This document shows positions 8,818 through 18,368 of a DNA stretch of 64,000 nt, piece by piece. This DNA comes from Deltaproteobacteria bacterium (GTDB taxonomy: Bacteria; Desulfobacterota; DSM-4660; Desulfatiglandales; Desulfatiglandaceae). The stretch lies in assembly GCA_021737785.1 (NCBI GenBank), contig JAIPDI010000011.1, forward strand, positions 42,670-106,669. Direction: 5' to 3'. The translations under genes were made by a program, and so were the position numbers. The first letter of the stretch is position 1. Each line of letters starts with the position of its first letter. The notes beneath the pieces were generated by a model. The model searched no databases. It was not told where the DNA came from and saw only the letters and a program-made list of their open reading frames with translations.

Positions 8818-11800
8818 GTGTTCTCCAAGTTTTTTATTGATCGGCCGATCTTCGCCACCGTCCTTGCGGTTCTTATCTGTCTTGCGGGCATTGTGGCCAT
8901 GACCGCCCTTCCGGTGGAGCAGTATCCGACCATCACCCCTGTGCAGGTCACGGTATCGGCAGTCTACCCCGGGGCCGATTCCCAGACCCTTGCCGATTCT
9001 GTTGCAGCGCCGATCGAGGCCCAGATAAACGGCGTTGACAACATGCTTTACATGTCTTCCACGAGTTCCTCGAACGGACAATTGGTGCTTACCGTTTATT
9101 TCACGCTGGATACCGATCCGGACATTGCCCAGGTGCAGGTCCAGAACCGGGTCAGTCTCGCGACTCCCCAGCTGCCCGAGGCCGTGGTGCAGCAAGGGGT
9201 GTCCGTGCAGAAGAAGGCATCGTCCATCATGATGTTGATCGGCATCTATGCCGAAGGTGAGCGTTACAGCAGCGACTACATTGCGAATTACGCCAATGTC
9301 TATGTTCTCGATGCCATCAAGCGTGTGCCGGGCGCCGGACAGGCCCAGATCATGGGCGTCGCCGATCAGGCCATGCGCATCTGGATGAACCCGGACCGGA
9401 TGGCATCGCTGGGGATTACCACCAGCGACATCCAGCAGGCCGTTGCCACCCAAAACGCCATGTACGGGGCCGGGCAGATCGGGCAGAAGCCCACGTCCGG
9501 ACCTGTGGAGTTGACGATCCCGGTGGTGACGCAGAGACCGTTCACGCAGCCGTGGGAATATGAGAATATTATTCTGCGTGCGAACCCGGACGGCAGCAGT
9601 ATCGTTCGATTAAAAGACGTGGCGCGTGCCGAGGTAGGTCTGAGACAATATGTGGTGGACAGCAAGTTGAACGGCAGCCCTGCTACCTTTCTGGCAGTCT
9701 ACCAGCAGCCCGGGGCCAACGGGCTTGAGGTGTCCCAGGCCGTCCGAAAGACCCTTGAAGAGATGAAGCCCCGTTTCCCCAGCGGCCTCGACTATATGAT
9801 CTCCCTCGACACAAACGACTTTGTGCGCCTCTCGATCAAAGAGGTGGTGCATACCCTGTTTGAGGCGATCCTCCTCGTCATTTTTGTTGTATACTTTTTC
9901 CTTCAGAGCTTTCGCACCACCATCATTTGCTCGGTTGCCATTGTCGTGGCCCTTGTCAGTACATTTACCGGCATGCTTGCCCTGGGCTTTTCAATAAATT
10001 TGCTTACCCTTTTCGGCCTGGTGCTTGCCATCGGAATGGTGGTGGACGACGCCATCGTGGTGGTGGAAAACGTTGAACGCAATATGACCCGATATCATTT
10101 GTCTCCCAAAGAGGCGACGGTCCGGGCCATGGGTGAGATATCGGGTTCGCTGGTGGCCGTGGTGCTGGTGATGGCATCGGTCTTCATCCCTGCCGCATTT
10201 CTGCCGGGCACCACAGGTCAACTCTATAAGCAATTCGCCATTACCATCGTCATTTCAGTCGCGGTTTCCGGATTCGTGGCCCTTACCCTTACCCCGGCCA
10301 TGTGCGGCGTTTTGCTGAAGCACACCACGGCCCCCACGCGCGGCTTTTTCGCCTGGTTCAACCGACAGGTCGATGCCATTACCCGCGCCTTTGGTCACGC
10401 CGTGACGTTCGTCATCAAACGGATGATTATCGCCTTCATCATCCTGGCCGTGCTTGTCTATGCACTTATCCAGCTCTTTAGAGTGATTCCCACCAGCTTT
10501 GTGCCGAATGAGGATCAGGGATACGTCATTGCCGCGATCATCATGCCGGACGGCGCAAGTCTCAACCGCACCGAGGGCGTCGCGGATCGGGTGGATGCTA
10601 TCTTTAAAAATCTTCCCGGCGTTGAAACGCGCACCCAGATTACAGGCTACACTCTGTTGGACAACGGTTACAAGACCAATGCAGGGACGTTCTTTGTGAC
10701 GCTCAAGCCCTTTGAGGAGCGCTATGGTTCAATAAAGAAGGCACGGGCTGAAAACGCCCGGGCCGTGCTGACCGGGTTGCACAATGAAGCAAAGGGGATA
10801 CAGGAGGCTCTGGTGATTCCCGTGGCGCCGCCGGCGATTCCCGGGATCGGGACCACCGGCGGTTTTGAATTCTGGATCCAGGATATGGGGGCGGGTGAAC
10901 CCGCAAGACTGGACGAGCTTACCCGGCGTTTCCTCAGCAAGGCCCGCGAGCGTCCTGAACTCACCGGCTTGAACAGCACCTTCAGGGCCACCACCCAGCA
11001 GTTGAGAGCGGATGTGGATCGGGAAAAGGCCAATCTTCTCGGCGTATCGGTGAATGATATCTACAGCGCCATTCAGGCGCAATTCGGGTCTCTCACGGTC
11101 AGCCAGTATGACGAATTCAGCAGAGTCTGGTGGGTCATTCTCCAGTCCGAGCCGAAACACCGCCAGGATCCCGGGGATCTGGCGCGGTTGTACACGAGAT
11201 CCAATCAGGGCGAGATGGTCCCCCTTTCCGCCCTGGTTACCACCCGATGGGTGACAGGACCCGACTTGCTCCCGCATTTCAATGGGTTTCCCGCGGCCAA
11301 GATAAACGGGAATGCCGCTCCGGGGTACAGCTCAGGTCAGGCGATTGCCGCCATGGAAGAAGTTGCGGGTGAGGTGCTTCCCCAGGGCTATACCTTTGCG
11401 TGGTCCGGGCTCGCCTTTGAGGAAAAGGTATCGGGCGGCGCCTCCATGATGGCATTTGTATTCGGTCTCATCGTGGTCTTCCTCGTCCTTGCCGCACAAT
11501 ATGAGTCCTGGACACTTCCGGGTTCGGTGATGATGGCGGTGCCTTTCGGGGTTCTGGGGGCCCTGACAGCCAATTGGCTGCGGGGACTGGAAAACGATGT
11601 TTACTTCCAAATCGGTCTCCTTGTGCTGATCGGCCTGGGGGCCAAGAATGCGATTTTGAGGGTCTCCTTTGCGGTCGAACTGCGCAAAGAGGGGAAGTCG
11701 ATCATGGAGGCCACCATCGAGGCGGGCGAGCAGAGATTACGGCCGATCATCATGACCTCTCTTGCCTTTGCCTTCGGGGTGCTCCCCCTGGCAATGGCCA

Positions 11801-12024
11801 TGGGCGCGGGCGCCAACGCCCGCCATTCCATCGGCACCGGCATCATCGGCGGCATGATCGGAGAGACCACATTGGCCATGCTCTATGTGCCGCTCCTGTT
11901 CTATATCTTTGACCGGATGAGCGAGCGATCCAAGGCCAAGAAAGACGCAAAATCCGGCAAAAAAGCCCTTGCTGCTGGCGGAGTGGCACAGGAGGTGCCG
12001 CATGCACCGGCGGAGGATCACTGA
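8818..12024 (+). CDS. RND multidrug efflux transporter (AcrB/MexB-like, HAE-1)
   Basis: A 1068-residue proton-driven inner-membrane pump. It opens with FIDRPIFATVLAVL, the usual first membrane segment, then the porter motif LPVEQYPTITPVQVTVSAVYPGA cut short here. Membrane segment 4 carries GMVVDDAIVVVENVERN, with the paired Asp residues of the proton relay. Twelve membrane segments and two large periplasmic loops are present in the usual order. The start is a GTG at 8818, preceded by AAAGGAAA. The stop overlaps the next gene. Substrates are likely hydrophobic or amphipathic compounds by family, but not provable here. Confidence 0.96.
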   Translation: MFSKFFIDRPIFATVLAVLICLAGIVAMTALPVEQYPTITPVQVTVSAVYPGADSQTLADSVAAPIEAQINGVDNMLYMSSTSSSNGQLVLTVYFTLDTDPDIAQVQVQNRVSLATPQLPEAVVQQGVSVQKKASSIMMLIGIYAEGERYSSDYIANYANVYVLDAIKRVPGAGQAQIMGVADQAMRIWMNPDRMASLGITTSDIQQAVATQNAMYGAGQIGQKPTSGPVELTIPVVTQRPFTQPWEYENIILRANPDGSSIVRLKDVARAEVGLRQYVVDSKLNGSPATFLAVYQQPGANGLEVSQAVRKTLEEMKPRFPSGLDYMISLDTNDFVRLSIKEVVHTLFEAILLVIFVVYFFLQSFRTTIICSVAIVVALVSTFTGMLALGFSINLLTLFGLVLAIGMVVDDAIVVVENVERNMTRYHLSPKEATVRAMGEISGSLVAVVLVMASVFIPAAFLPGTTGQLYKQFAITIVISVAVSGFVALTLTPAMCGVLLKHTTAPTRGFFAWFNRQVDAITRAFGHAVTFVIKRMIIAFIILAVLVYALIQLFRVIPTSFVPNEDQGYVIAAIIMPDGASLNRTEGVADRVDAIFKNLPGVETRTQITGYTLLDNGYKTNAGTFFVTLKPFEERYGSIKKARAENARAVLTGLHNEAKGIQEALVIPVAPPAIPGIGTTGGFEFWIQDMGAGEPARLDELTRRFLSKARERPELTGLNSTFRATTQQLRADVDREKANLLGVSVNDIYSAIQAQFGSLTVSQYDEFSRVWWVILQSEPKHRQDPGDLARLYTRSNQGEMVPLSALVTTRWVTGPDLLPHFNGFPAAKINGNAAPGYSSGQAIAAMEEVAGEVLPQGYTFAWSGLAFEEKVSGGASMMAFVFGLIVVFLVLAAQYESWTLPGSVMMAVPFGVLGALTANWLRGLENDVYFQIGLLVLIGLGAKNAILRVSFAVELRKEGKSIMEATIEAGEQRLRPIIMTSLAFAFGVLPLAMAMGAGANARHSIGTGIIGGMIGETTLAMLYVPLLFYIFDRMSERSKAKKDAKSGKKALAAGGVAQEVPHAPAEDH

Positions 12025-13471
12025 TATGCGCGCCCTGGCGGTACTGGCATTCGTTATAATGCTCAACGGCTGCATGCTGGGTCCTGATTATGTACGGCCG
12101 GATCTCGATGTCCCCGCCGCCTTCACGTACACGGACGGGGAGGCCCAAGAGACCGCCAATATAGACTGGTGGAAACAGTTCCAGGATCCGGTGCTGGATG
12201 CGCTGATCACTGAGGCCCTCGCCAACAACAGGGACATCAAGATTGCCGCCGCAAACATCGAACAGGCCGCGGGAATCCTCATGCAGACGCGATCCCCGCT
12301 GTTTCCCCAGGCGGCATACAGCGGAACCGCGAAAAGGGAACGCGCAACAGAGACCGGGGCCACGCCCATTCCTTCGATCATACCGAATCCCCAGAGTTCA
12401 TATCAGGCCTTTGCCGGCGCGAGCTGGGAACTCGACCTGTGGGGCCGCATCCGAAGGCTCTCCGAGTCTGCCCAGGCCCAGCTGCTGGCAACCGAGGAGG
12501 CGCGGCGCGGCGTCATCCTTTCCCTGGTTTCTTCCGTGGCCGGCACCTATATCCAACTGCTGGGCCTGGATGAGCAACTCCTGATTGCAAAGGAGACCCT
12601 GGGCACCTATGCCGAGTCGGTCAGGATCTTTGAACTGCGTTTTAAGTATGGTCAGGTGTCCCAGATGACGGTTGAGCAGGCCCGTTCCCAGTACGAAACA
12701 GCCGCAGCGGCCATCCCGCAGATCGAGTCTCAGATCGCTCAGACCGAAAACGCCCTTTCAATCCTGATGGGTCGCAATCCGAGGCAGGTTGAACGCGGCA
12801 AAACCATTCACCAATTGCACCCTCTGCCTGTCCCGACGGATCTCCCCTCCGATCTGCTTGTTAACCGCCCCGACATACGCGGGGCAGAACAGAATCTCAT
12901 CTCGGCCAATGCCCGGATCGGCGCGGTCAAGGCCCTCTATTTTCCGACCATATCTCTGACCGGGGCCTTTGGATTTGCCAGTTCAGAACTCTCCAACCTC
13001 TTCCAGGGGCCGGCCCGCATCTGGAGTTTCGCCGGCCTTGTCACGGGACCCATCTTTACCGGAGGGGCAATCCGCGGCCAGGTCAAACAGGCCGAGGCCA
13101 TCCGAAAGGCGGCGCTTCTCAATTATGAGCAGACGGTTCAGAATTCTTTTGCCGATGTGGAAAACACCCTGGTCGCCCGCAAAAAGCTTGTCGAGCAGAT
13201 CCAGGCACAGGAACGTCTTGTCAAGGCAAACAAGGAATATGTGCGGCTTGCCCGTCTCCAGTATGACGGGGGGTATTCGCCCTATTCCACAGTGCTCCAG
13301 GCAGAGCAGCAGCTTTTTCCTTCGGAGCTCAATTATGTCCAGTCCCGGGCCGCTTTTTTTATTTCGCTGGTGAACATCTATAAGGCCATGGGCGGCGGAT
13401 GGATAACAGATGCCGAACGATTGACCGTTCAGAGAGCGAAAAATGAGAATGCCTTGGCCCGTGAACCCTGA
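12002..13471 (+). CDS. TolC/OprM-like outer-membrane efflux lipoprotein
   Basis: A 489-residue NodT/OprM-family channel that completes the tripartite pump. The signal ends in IMLNGC, giving a lipidated Cys, followed by MLGPDYVRP and WWKQFQDPVLD, both standard in this family. Two outer-membrane-efflux repeats follow, with LVNRPDIRGAEQNL in the middle. The ATG at 12002 is chosen because GGAGGT lies 5 nt upstream; it overlaps the pump stop by 23 nt. A second in-frame ATG at 12026 also has a ribosome site (CGGAGGA). A clear terminator follows. Confidence 0.93.
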   Translation: MHRRRITDMRALAVLAFVIMLNGCMLGPDYVRPDLDVPAAFTYTDGEAQETANIDWWKQFQDPVLDALITEALANNRDIKIAAANIEQAAGILMQTRSPLFPQAAYSGTAKRERATETGATPIPSIIPNPQSSYQAFAGASWELDLWGRIRRLSESAQAQLLATEEARRGVILSLVSSVAGTYIQLLGLDEQLLIAKETLGTYAESVRIFELRFKYGQVSQMTVEQARSQYETAAAAIPQIESQIAQTENALSILMGRNPRQVERGKTIHQLHPLPVPTDLPSDLLVNRPDIRGAEQNLISANARIGAVKALYFPTISLTGAFGFASSELSNLFQGPARIWSFAGLVTGPIFTGGAIRGQVKQAEAIRKAALLNYEQTVQNSFADVENTLVARKKLVEQIQAQERLVKANKEYVRLARLQYDGGYSPYSTVLQAEQQLFPSELNYVQSRAAFFISLVNIYKAMGGGWITDAERLTVQRAKNENALAREP

Positions 13472-13556
13472 AACGGCCAGGATACTCGGGTTCTCCGCAA
13501 TAATACAACCACACGGGTTGCAATTTCGCCCGACACATCTTATTATAATAAAAATG

Positions 13557-13589
13557 CACCTCGTCGATGCTCGACGGGGTGTTTTGTTT
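13557..13589 (+). terminator. Intrinsic terminator of the RND operon
   Basis: An 11-bp stem (CACCTCGTCGA / TCGACGGGGTG, one G-U pair) with loop TGC is followed by TTTTGTTT. Confidence 0.85.
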
Positions 13590-13672
13590 CGCCCAGTCGA
13601 TCACGAGGGGCCCCAAGGAACCCACCGGGTCTGAAAAGTCGCCCGGAAAACCCCATTAATAAGGAGATACCC

Positions 13673-14230
13673 ATGGCAAATCTTTCTGAAATCACTCTTT
13701 ACAGCGGCGGTCACAAAGGCACCGAAGCCGAGTTCGGCCGTCTGGCTGAAGCTTGGGGTCTGGTCGAGGTCAATTTTTCTTACGCGGGCAATGCCCCTGA
13801 GCGGACGGCGGGCATTCGGGTGCTGAGTCCGGAAGAACTCGACAAGGGCAACGTCAGCATGGAGATCGTCTCGACCCGGCTGGGACGCACCTTTTCCAAG
13901 TCCGAAAAAATCCGCAAGGTCATCCAGGTCATCTTTCACATGGTCAATAACGGCTTCCACGTCATCGTGGTAGGCTGGATTCAGCCGGACAATACCGTTA
14001 AGGGAGGCACCGGATGGGCCGTCGAACTGGCCAAGTTGTTCAACCGGCCCTTGAGCGTCTACGACCAGGACCGGAAAGGCTGGTTCACCTGGAAAAACAA
14101 CACCTGGATGGCGGAAGATCCGATACTGGATCACAAGACCTTTGTCGGCACCGGAACCCGTCGCCTTACGGAAGACGGCCGCCGAGCCATCAGCGATCTT
14201 TTCGAGAGGAGCTTCGGCCCGGTTCGATGA
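13673..14230 (+). CDS. SLOG-like / putative molybdenum-carrier-like protein
   Basis: A 185-residue soluble protein. The N-terminus has a Rossmann-type strand followed by SGGHKGTEAEFGRLAEAWG, which recalls the SLOG superfamily (lysine-decarboxylase-like, YpsA and the putative Moco carrier family) that binds nucleotides or related ligands. A second Gly-rich stretch, GGTGWAVELAKLFNRPLSVY, is placed like the second loop of that fold. The ATG follows AAGGAG by 6 nt. The gene stands alone between the RND terminator and the minus-strand secretion operon. The fold assignment is by eye; no biochemical role can be given. Confidence 0.75.
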   Translation: MANLSEITLYSGGHKGTEAEFGRLAEAWGLVEVNFSYAGNAPERTAGIRVLSPEELDKGNVSMEIVSTRLGRTFSKSEKIRKVIQVIFHMVNNGFHVIVVGWIQPDNTVKGGTGWAVELAKLFNRPLSVYDQDRKGWFTWKNNTWMAEDPILDHKTFVGTGTRRLTEDGRRAISDLFERSFGPVR

Positions 14231-14262
14231 TCAGCGACGGCAAGAGGGGCGTAAGCGGTTAG

Positions 14263-14385
14263 ACTCTTAGACGCTTTGTCTGTAACTTCTCTGCAACGTG
14301 CGAAGAAGGCTGCCCGTGGGGGTCTCTGGGACTTGGGTGAAACCTGTTTGGTGCGCGGCCGTCAGACCGCCTTAAGGGAATGTCA
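14263..14385 (+). ncRNA. Structured intergenic element, copy A (possible small RNA)
   Basis: This segment shares ordered blocks with the minus strand of 31780-31905: TGTCTGTAACTTCTCTGCAA, GTGCGAAGAAG, TGCCC...TGGG, GGGACTT.GGTG.AACC and a GCGGCCGT..G.CCGC hairpin. Substitutions fall between blocks while CTTCT/AGAAG and the GC hairpin can still pair. Copy A lacks the T-run seen after copy B. Family unknown to me; orientation assumed from copy B's terminator-like end. Confidence 0.45.
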
Positions 14386-14404
14386 AAGGGGTGAATAGGG
14401 CCTC

Positions 14405-15259
14405 TCATTTGAACTGATAATTGATGGTCCGGGGCTGACCCCCGCGCAGAATTTCCATGGACAGGGGATCGCCTGATTCTATGGCCTTGTAAAAGGAGAA
14501 GGCATCCTCGGGTGTGTTGATCGATTTGCCGTTGATGTTTTTGACAATGTCTCCCCGTTGAAGCCCCAACTGAGTGAAGAATGAATCGGCCTGGACATAA
14601 CTGAGAATGAATCCATCCGGTTTTCCGTTTTTCAGATAGGGCCGAATGCGTGCCTGGGTTAACAACTGGTTGATATTCTGGAGCGAATTCTGGATGTCCG
14701 ACCGGGCCAGGGTTACGGTGTCACCGCCTCGGGCCGGCCCGGCCGAGGCATGTCCCCCCATACCTTCCTCAGGCGCATCCATCGAGAGGACCTCATCTTT
14801 TTCCCCCACATGCAGTACGACTTTCCCTCGCACGATTTTCCGGATGACTGCACCCTGAACAGCGTCTCCCACCCTGTAGAGACCCTGTGTTCTCTTGACC
14901 GAATCTTCAATCACCGCACGTGCGTTTTCTTCAAGACCCGTGACCGTCCCCAGGAGGGCGATGTTGAGGGTGGTCGGTTCCAGGGCCTCGATATCTTCCT
15001 TCTGGATTTCTCTCGTCTTCACATCATCGGCGGTGGTTTCAGCCGCCCCGAACAAATTTCGATTCACAATCACATCGAAATGTTTCAACAAAGGCCGTTC
15101 ATGATGCACCCTCTTCGGAATTGTCACCTCTGCCGTCTGCGAGGTCCGAACGTCGGTGAGCTGAAAGGAAAGTGTCCTGTAAAAAATATCCACGCCGAGG
15201 TAACTGAGGGCTGAGAAAGCAGCGAGGTTAAACAAAATATTATATAAATTCTGTTTCAT
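14405..15259 (-). CDS. gspC: Type II secretion protein GspC
   Basis: A 284-residue inner-membrane subunit that links the secretion platform to the secretin. It has one N-terminal membrane segment (about 10-30), the periplasmic homology region (NRNLFGA near 65, then IALLGTV and a V-x-Y-R-V-G-D-like stretch LYRVGDAVQGAVI), and a C-terminal PDZ domain (FTQLGLQRGDIVKNINGKS). It is the last gene of the minus-strand gsp run. In most operons gspD follows or precedes gspC, but here no secretin gene lies next to it; a repeat element occupies the downstream gap. Confidence 0.88.
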   Translation of the reverse strand: MKQNLYNILFNLAAFSALSYLGVDIFYRTLSFQLTDVRTSQTAEVTIPKRVHHERPLLKHFDVIVNRNLFGAAETTADDVKTREIQKEDIEALEPTTLNIALLGTVTGLEENARAVIEDSVKRTQGLYRVGDAVQGAVIRKIVRGKVVLHVGEKDEVLSMDAPEEGMGGHASAGPARGGDTVTLARSDIQNSLQNINQLLTQARIRPYLKNGKPDGFILSYVQADSFFTQLGLQRGDIVKNINGKSINTPEDAFSFYKAIESGDPLSMEILRGGQPRTINYQFK

Positions 15260-15282
15260 AAATAGCGCCGGGATTCGACAAA

Positions 15283-15312
15283 TTCCCTAATCCCCCAATT
15301 CCTGAATTCTTC
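15283..15312. repeat. AATTCC-type tract between gspN and gspC
   Basis: Short imperfect iterations (TTCCCTAATCCCCCAATTCCTGAATTC cut here to a description) of the same kind occur at 16862-16917, 20872-20934 and 23573-23602. They fill spacers and carry no coding signal. Confidence 0.4.
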
Positions 15313-15314
15313 GT

Positions 15315-16211
15315 TTAAATAAACCTGAATACCGGGTTCATGAACGTGCCTTGAATTACAAAGGAACGCTTCAGTTTCTTGAGCCCCTGTCGGAGAAAAT
15401 TCAAGGCGGCTGCATCTCCCTTCGTATTTCCAAAGAGCCCGCCGAGCGGTTCCATGGTCCCCCTCAGGTCAAGCCTGCTTCTGGACAGATCGGTATCCAG
15501 CGTAATCGCACCGGATATTTCTCCTTTGACAACTTTCCCCTCGAGATGGACGCGATTCAGGGAGAGCTTTCGGTCCTTCATGGCCATTTCCATGGAAAGC
15601 CGATGGAAATCCAGGGTGTCAAGACCCAGAACGGGTTGCAGCAGCTTGACGCTCCCATCAGTGATGACGATCGTCCCCTGACCCGCGCCGTCAATAAGTC
15701 TATTTTGTTGCCCTGCATAATGAATCGCCCCACCCAGAACCCCGGATACATTTCGGCCCAAAAGGGGCGCAAGATAGGGATGATCTCCGATATGAATACC
15801 TTTAAGCCTGAGAGAGGTTGCAAAGGGGGCATCTGTTGCATATCGCCCAAAGTCGACATGACCCTCCATGTCGCCGGTGTAAGCGTGCGCTTTGAAATAA
15901 TACCGAGGCGTGCCGGATAGAAAAGACCACGCCGCCGGGGTAATGGAAATGCTGCTGGCCCGCAGAAGATCCTGATGGGGTGCCGCCCTTAATGAAATTC
16001 CTGCATCGATAAGATGGATACCCGGTGGAAACCCGGGACGAACCTCCTTCAGAGAGAGAACCATCGGGGGATCTGTGCCGGCCGCCTCGGATACCAGATA
16101 GGCCTCAATCTTATCGGCTGGAAACCGGTAATACAAGAGCCCGATGGTCAAAAGCACGGTGTAGATCACATATCCGATCCATTTTCCTTGTTTTATGAAA
16201 ACCCTTCCCAT
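15315..16211 (-). CDS. gspN: Type II secretion protein GspN (deltaproteobacterial type)
   Basis: A 298-residue protein with one N-terminal membrane segment (about 12-27, GYVIYTVLLTIGLLYY) and a long beta-rich periplasmic part resembling an AsmA-like fold (ISGAITLDTDLSRSRLDLRG). This matches the GspN form seen in Leptospira and Deltaproteobacteria rather than the short enterobacterial one. It lies between gspM and gspC on the same strand. GspN is an accessory component whose exact job is unclear; similarity to lipid-handling AsmA proteins is structural inference. Confidence 0.75.
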   Translation of the reverse strand: MGRVFIKQGKWIGYVIYTVLLTIGLLYYRFPADKIEAYLVSEAAGTDPPMVLSLKEVRPGFPPGIHLIDAGISLRAAPHQDLLRASSISITPAAWSFLSGTPRYYFKAHAYTGDMEGHVDFGRYATDAPFATSLRLKGIHIGDHPYLAPLLGRNVSGVLGGAIHYAGQQNRLIDGAGQGTIVITDGSVKLLQPVLGLDTLDFHRLSMEMAMKDRKLSLNRVHLEGKVVKGEISGAITLDTDLSRSRLDLRGTMEPLGGLFGNTKGDAAALNFLRQGLKKLKRSFVIQGTFMNPVFRFI

Positions 16212-16297
16212 GTACGGTTTACCCGGTTAAGCGGCTGAATGTGAAGTGCCCAAAGTGTATGAAAGGCCTGACGTTAAGGGACGCGTGTCAATTCTGT

Positions 16298-16819
16298 CTA
16301 TGAATCCACAACCGTCACTACCTGCATGACGGCATCCAGGTATCCAGGGGCGCCCTTGGCATCCGTGATGGAAAGTCGCTTGATGCTGACGACGTGTTCC
16401 GGCGACTCAATCAGATAGAGATAATCCACCAGTTGCTTTAAATTGATCCTGTCGAGCTTCATCTCAACCATTGACTCCTTGAGCCGGCCGTCTCCCGGGG
16501 AGTCTGAAGGCTTCATATACTTGATGTGCGCCTTTACCCCTGCCGTGCCCGCCGCCTGTCCCAGAAAAGAGAACAGGGTAAAGCCCTTTGCGCGCCTTTC
16601 AAGACGGCTTTGGATCCCCTCAGCCCCCCTCTGGTAGGCATCATATTCAGCCTTCAGCAGCCTGATTTCTTTTAGCCCGCGCCATTTTGCCTCAATGCCC
16701 CGTTTCATGGCTTCCCGTTTATCGAGAAAAGGGAAGACAGCGAACTGGACGACGAGAAAGAGGGCTATAGCGGCCGCGCCCAGGGAAACAGACAGTTTTT
16801 CTCTTTTTCCTAACCTCAT
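16298..16819 (-). CDS. gspM: Type II secretion protein GspM
   Basis: A 173-residue bitopic membrane protein. A short cytoplasmic head (MRLGKREK) is followed by a membrane segment (about 11-31) and a coiled-coil then ferredoxin-like periplasmic domain (KLDRINLKQLVDYLYLIE). Size and layout match GspM, which partners GspL in the inner-membrane platform. The sequence is divergent, as usual for this subunit, so the call leans on position directly after gspL. Confidence 0.8.
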   Translation of the reverse strand: MRLGKREKLSVSLGAAAIALFLVVQFAVFPFLDKREAMKRGIEAKWRGLKEIRLLKAEYDAYQRGAEGIQSRLERRAKGFTLFSFLGQAAGTAGVKAHIKYMKPSDSPGDGRLKESMVEMKLDRINLKQLVDYLYLIESPEHVVSIKRLSITDAKGAPGYLDAVMQVVTVVDS

Positions 16820-16861
16820 GGTTCAAAGATTTCCTGCCGAACAGATGACCCAGATCTCAAT

Positions 16862-16917
16862 CACCGAATTCCGGCATTCCGGCATTCTCAATTCCTCAAT
16901 TTTCTTAATTTCTCAAT
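16862..16917. repeat. AATTCC-rich tract between gspL and gspM
   Basis: The 98-nt spacer holds imperfect short iterations such as CGAATTCCGGCATTCCGG and CTCAATTCCTCAATTTTC. Similar tracts sit before gspI and after gspF. Confidence 0.4.
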
Positions 16918-16919
16918 CC

Positions 16920-18368
16920 TCATGGCTTACGGTCTATGGTTATCTCAAACTGTATCTTGTTCCCTGAATGGTCCAGATTGGCTGATGTGATATTTACCGG
17001 ACCGAATCGCTTTGCTGTGGCCAGGTCGTTTTTTATCCTGTCCACCTCGTTGAATGCATCAGTTCTTCCGGAGATCCTTATGGTCTCAGGATCCACCACC
17101 ATACGGTGGACCTCAACAGAGATGGATGGAGGGATGCGATTAGAGATCTCCCGCAACAGTTCCAGCACCGTATCCACGGGCCCTGCAGCGGGGCCTGATG
17201 CGGACGAGCGTTTCATCTGCTCAACACTTACCCTCAACTGCTGGACCGGATCGACGATCCGGGTTACCTGGGGAAGGGTTTGCCGGAAAATGGTGGTGAT
17301 CTCCTGGTCCAGCGTCCGGTACTCCTTTTTCAGCAAATGGTAGTCGATTACCATATCGGCGACCAGGAACGAAAGGATCAGGAAAAGAAAGAGGGCGAAT
17401 TTCGGGATCGCCTTCCGGATACTTTGATACCGCCCTTCCGTGCCGAATTCATCTCTCCTGAGATTGAATCCTCCCTCCTTCCCCGCATTGCGCAAGGCCA
17501 GGGAAAGTGCGCCATTCATCAGGGCCGGGGACCAGTTCCGGGCGATGTTTTCTTCCATTCTGATCTTTTTGTCCTGGCTGACGTCAATCGGTTCGGCCGG
17601 AATGTCCAGAAACCGGCTCAGCAGGTCCCCAGAGATAGGGTCTTGTGCCCCTTCCCCGGTAAAATATATCTTTTCCGGACGATCAGGCATCCCTGTTCGG
17701 GAAGTAAATGCGTGTACTGTATTCTGGACGGCGATGCACAGGGACCTGAAAAAGGAGTCCATATTCTCCGGGGAAGGGACCGATACGGAAATAAAGGATC
17801 GGATCAGGCTGATCCGCCCATTCAAACAGAGGATCAGGGAATACCTCTTTGCTCCTATCTCCAATACAAGGATATTCTCAGGGGTCCCTGCCTGATTCAA
17901 TATCCAGGAAGCCAGGGAGGTTCCCCTCACCTCCAACACTTCCGGATCGATCCCCATGGACTGAAGCGCTTCAAGATAATCCGAGATAAACTCCTTCCGG
18001 ACCAATGCGGCCAGAACCCCGCTTTCGGCATGGTGATCTGTGGCGATGAAATCGATCAGCAGGTCTTCCACAGGAGAGGGGAGCATGTTCTCCATTTCAA
18101 AGGGGAGGGCCTGTCTGATTTTTCTCGCGTCCTTGAACGGCATGGGGACGTTCCTGAAAGAAACATGCGCTTCCGGAACAGTGACGAGGCATGTGTCATT
18201 CCTGAGGTCCATGGACCCGGCAAGAGATCTGAGGGCATCCTCCAGGCTCCCATCGGCCACAGGAACCCGGGTACATGCAAGGATCCGGCGCCCTTTCAGC
18301 CCGCTTGCCGTCCGGACGGCCGTAATGTGTTCAGTACTTATGTCTATCCCTGTGATGTTGCCGTGCAT
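16920..18368 (-). CDS. gspL: Type II secretion protein GspL (PilM-like/PilN-like fusion)
   Basis: A 482-residue inner-membrane protein. The cytoplasmic part is an actin-like domain (ITGIDISTEHITAVRT at the start; VLEIGAKRYSLILCLNGR in the middle). A membrane segment near residue 330 (FALFLFLILSFLVADMVI) leads to a coiled coil and a small periplasmic domain (ISVEVHRMVVDPETIRISGR). GspL recruits the GspE ATPase, which is not encoded here. The start used overlaps the gspK stop as TAATG, implying coupled translation; an in-frame ATG 15 nt upstream is the alternative. Confidence 0.85.
   Translation of the reverse strand: MHGNITGIDISTEHITAVRTASGLKGRRILACTRVPVADGSLEDALRSLAGSMDLRNDTCLVTVPEAHVSFRNVPMPFKDARKIRQALPFEMENMLPSPVEDLLIDFIATDHHAESGVLAALVRKEFISDYLEALQSMGIDPEVLEVRGTSLASWILNQAGTPENILVLEIGAKRYSLILCLNGRISLIRSFISVSVPSPENMDSFFRSLCIAVQNTVHAFTSRTGMPDRPEKIYFTGEGAQDPISGDLLSRFLDIPAEPIDVSQDKKIRMEENIARNWSPALMNGALSLALRNAGKEGGFNLRRDEFGTEGRYQSIRKAIPKFALFLFLILSFLVADMVIDYHLLKKEYRTLDQEITTIFRQTLPQVTRIVDPVQQLRVSVEQMKRSSASGPAAGPVDTVLELLREISNRIPPSISVEVHRMVVDPETIRISGRTDAFNEVDRIKNDLATAKRFGPVNITSANLDHSGNKIQFEITIDRKP

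Noticed and set aside
14263..14385. Naming the structured element 6S RNA
   Set aside because: Size and hairpins are broadly compatible, but the conserved 6S bubble sequences could not be matched by eye, so no family name is given.
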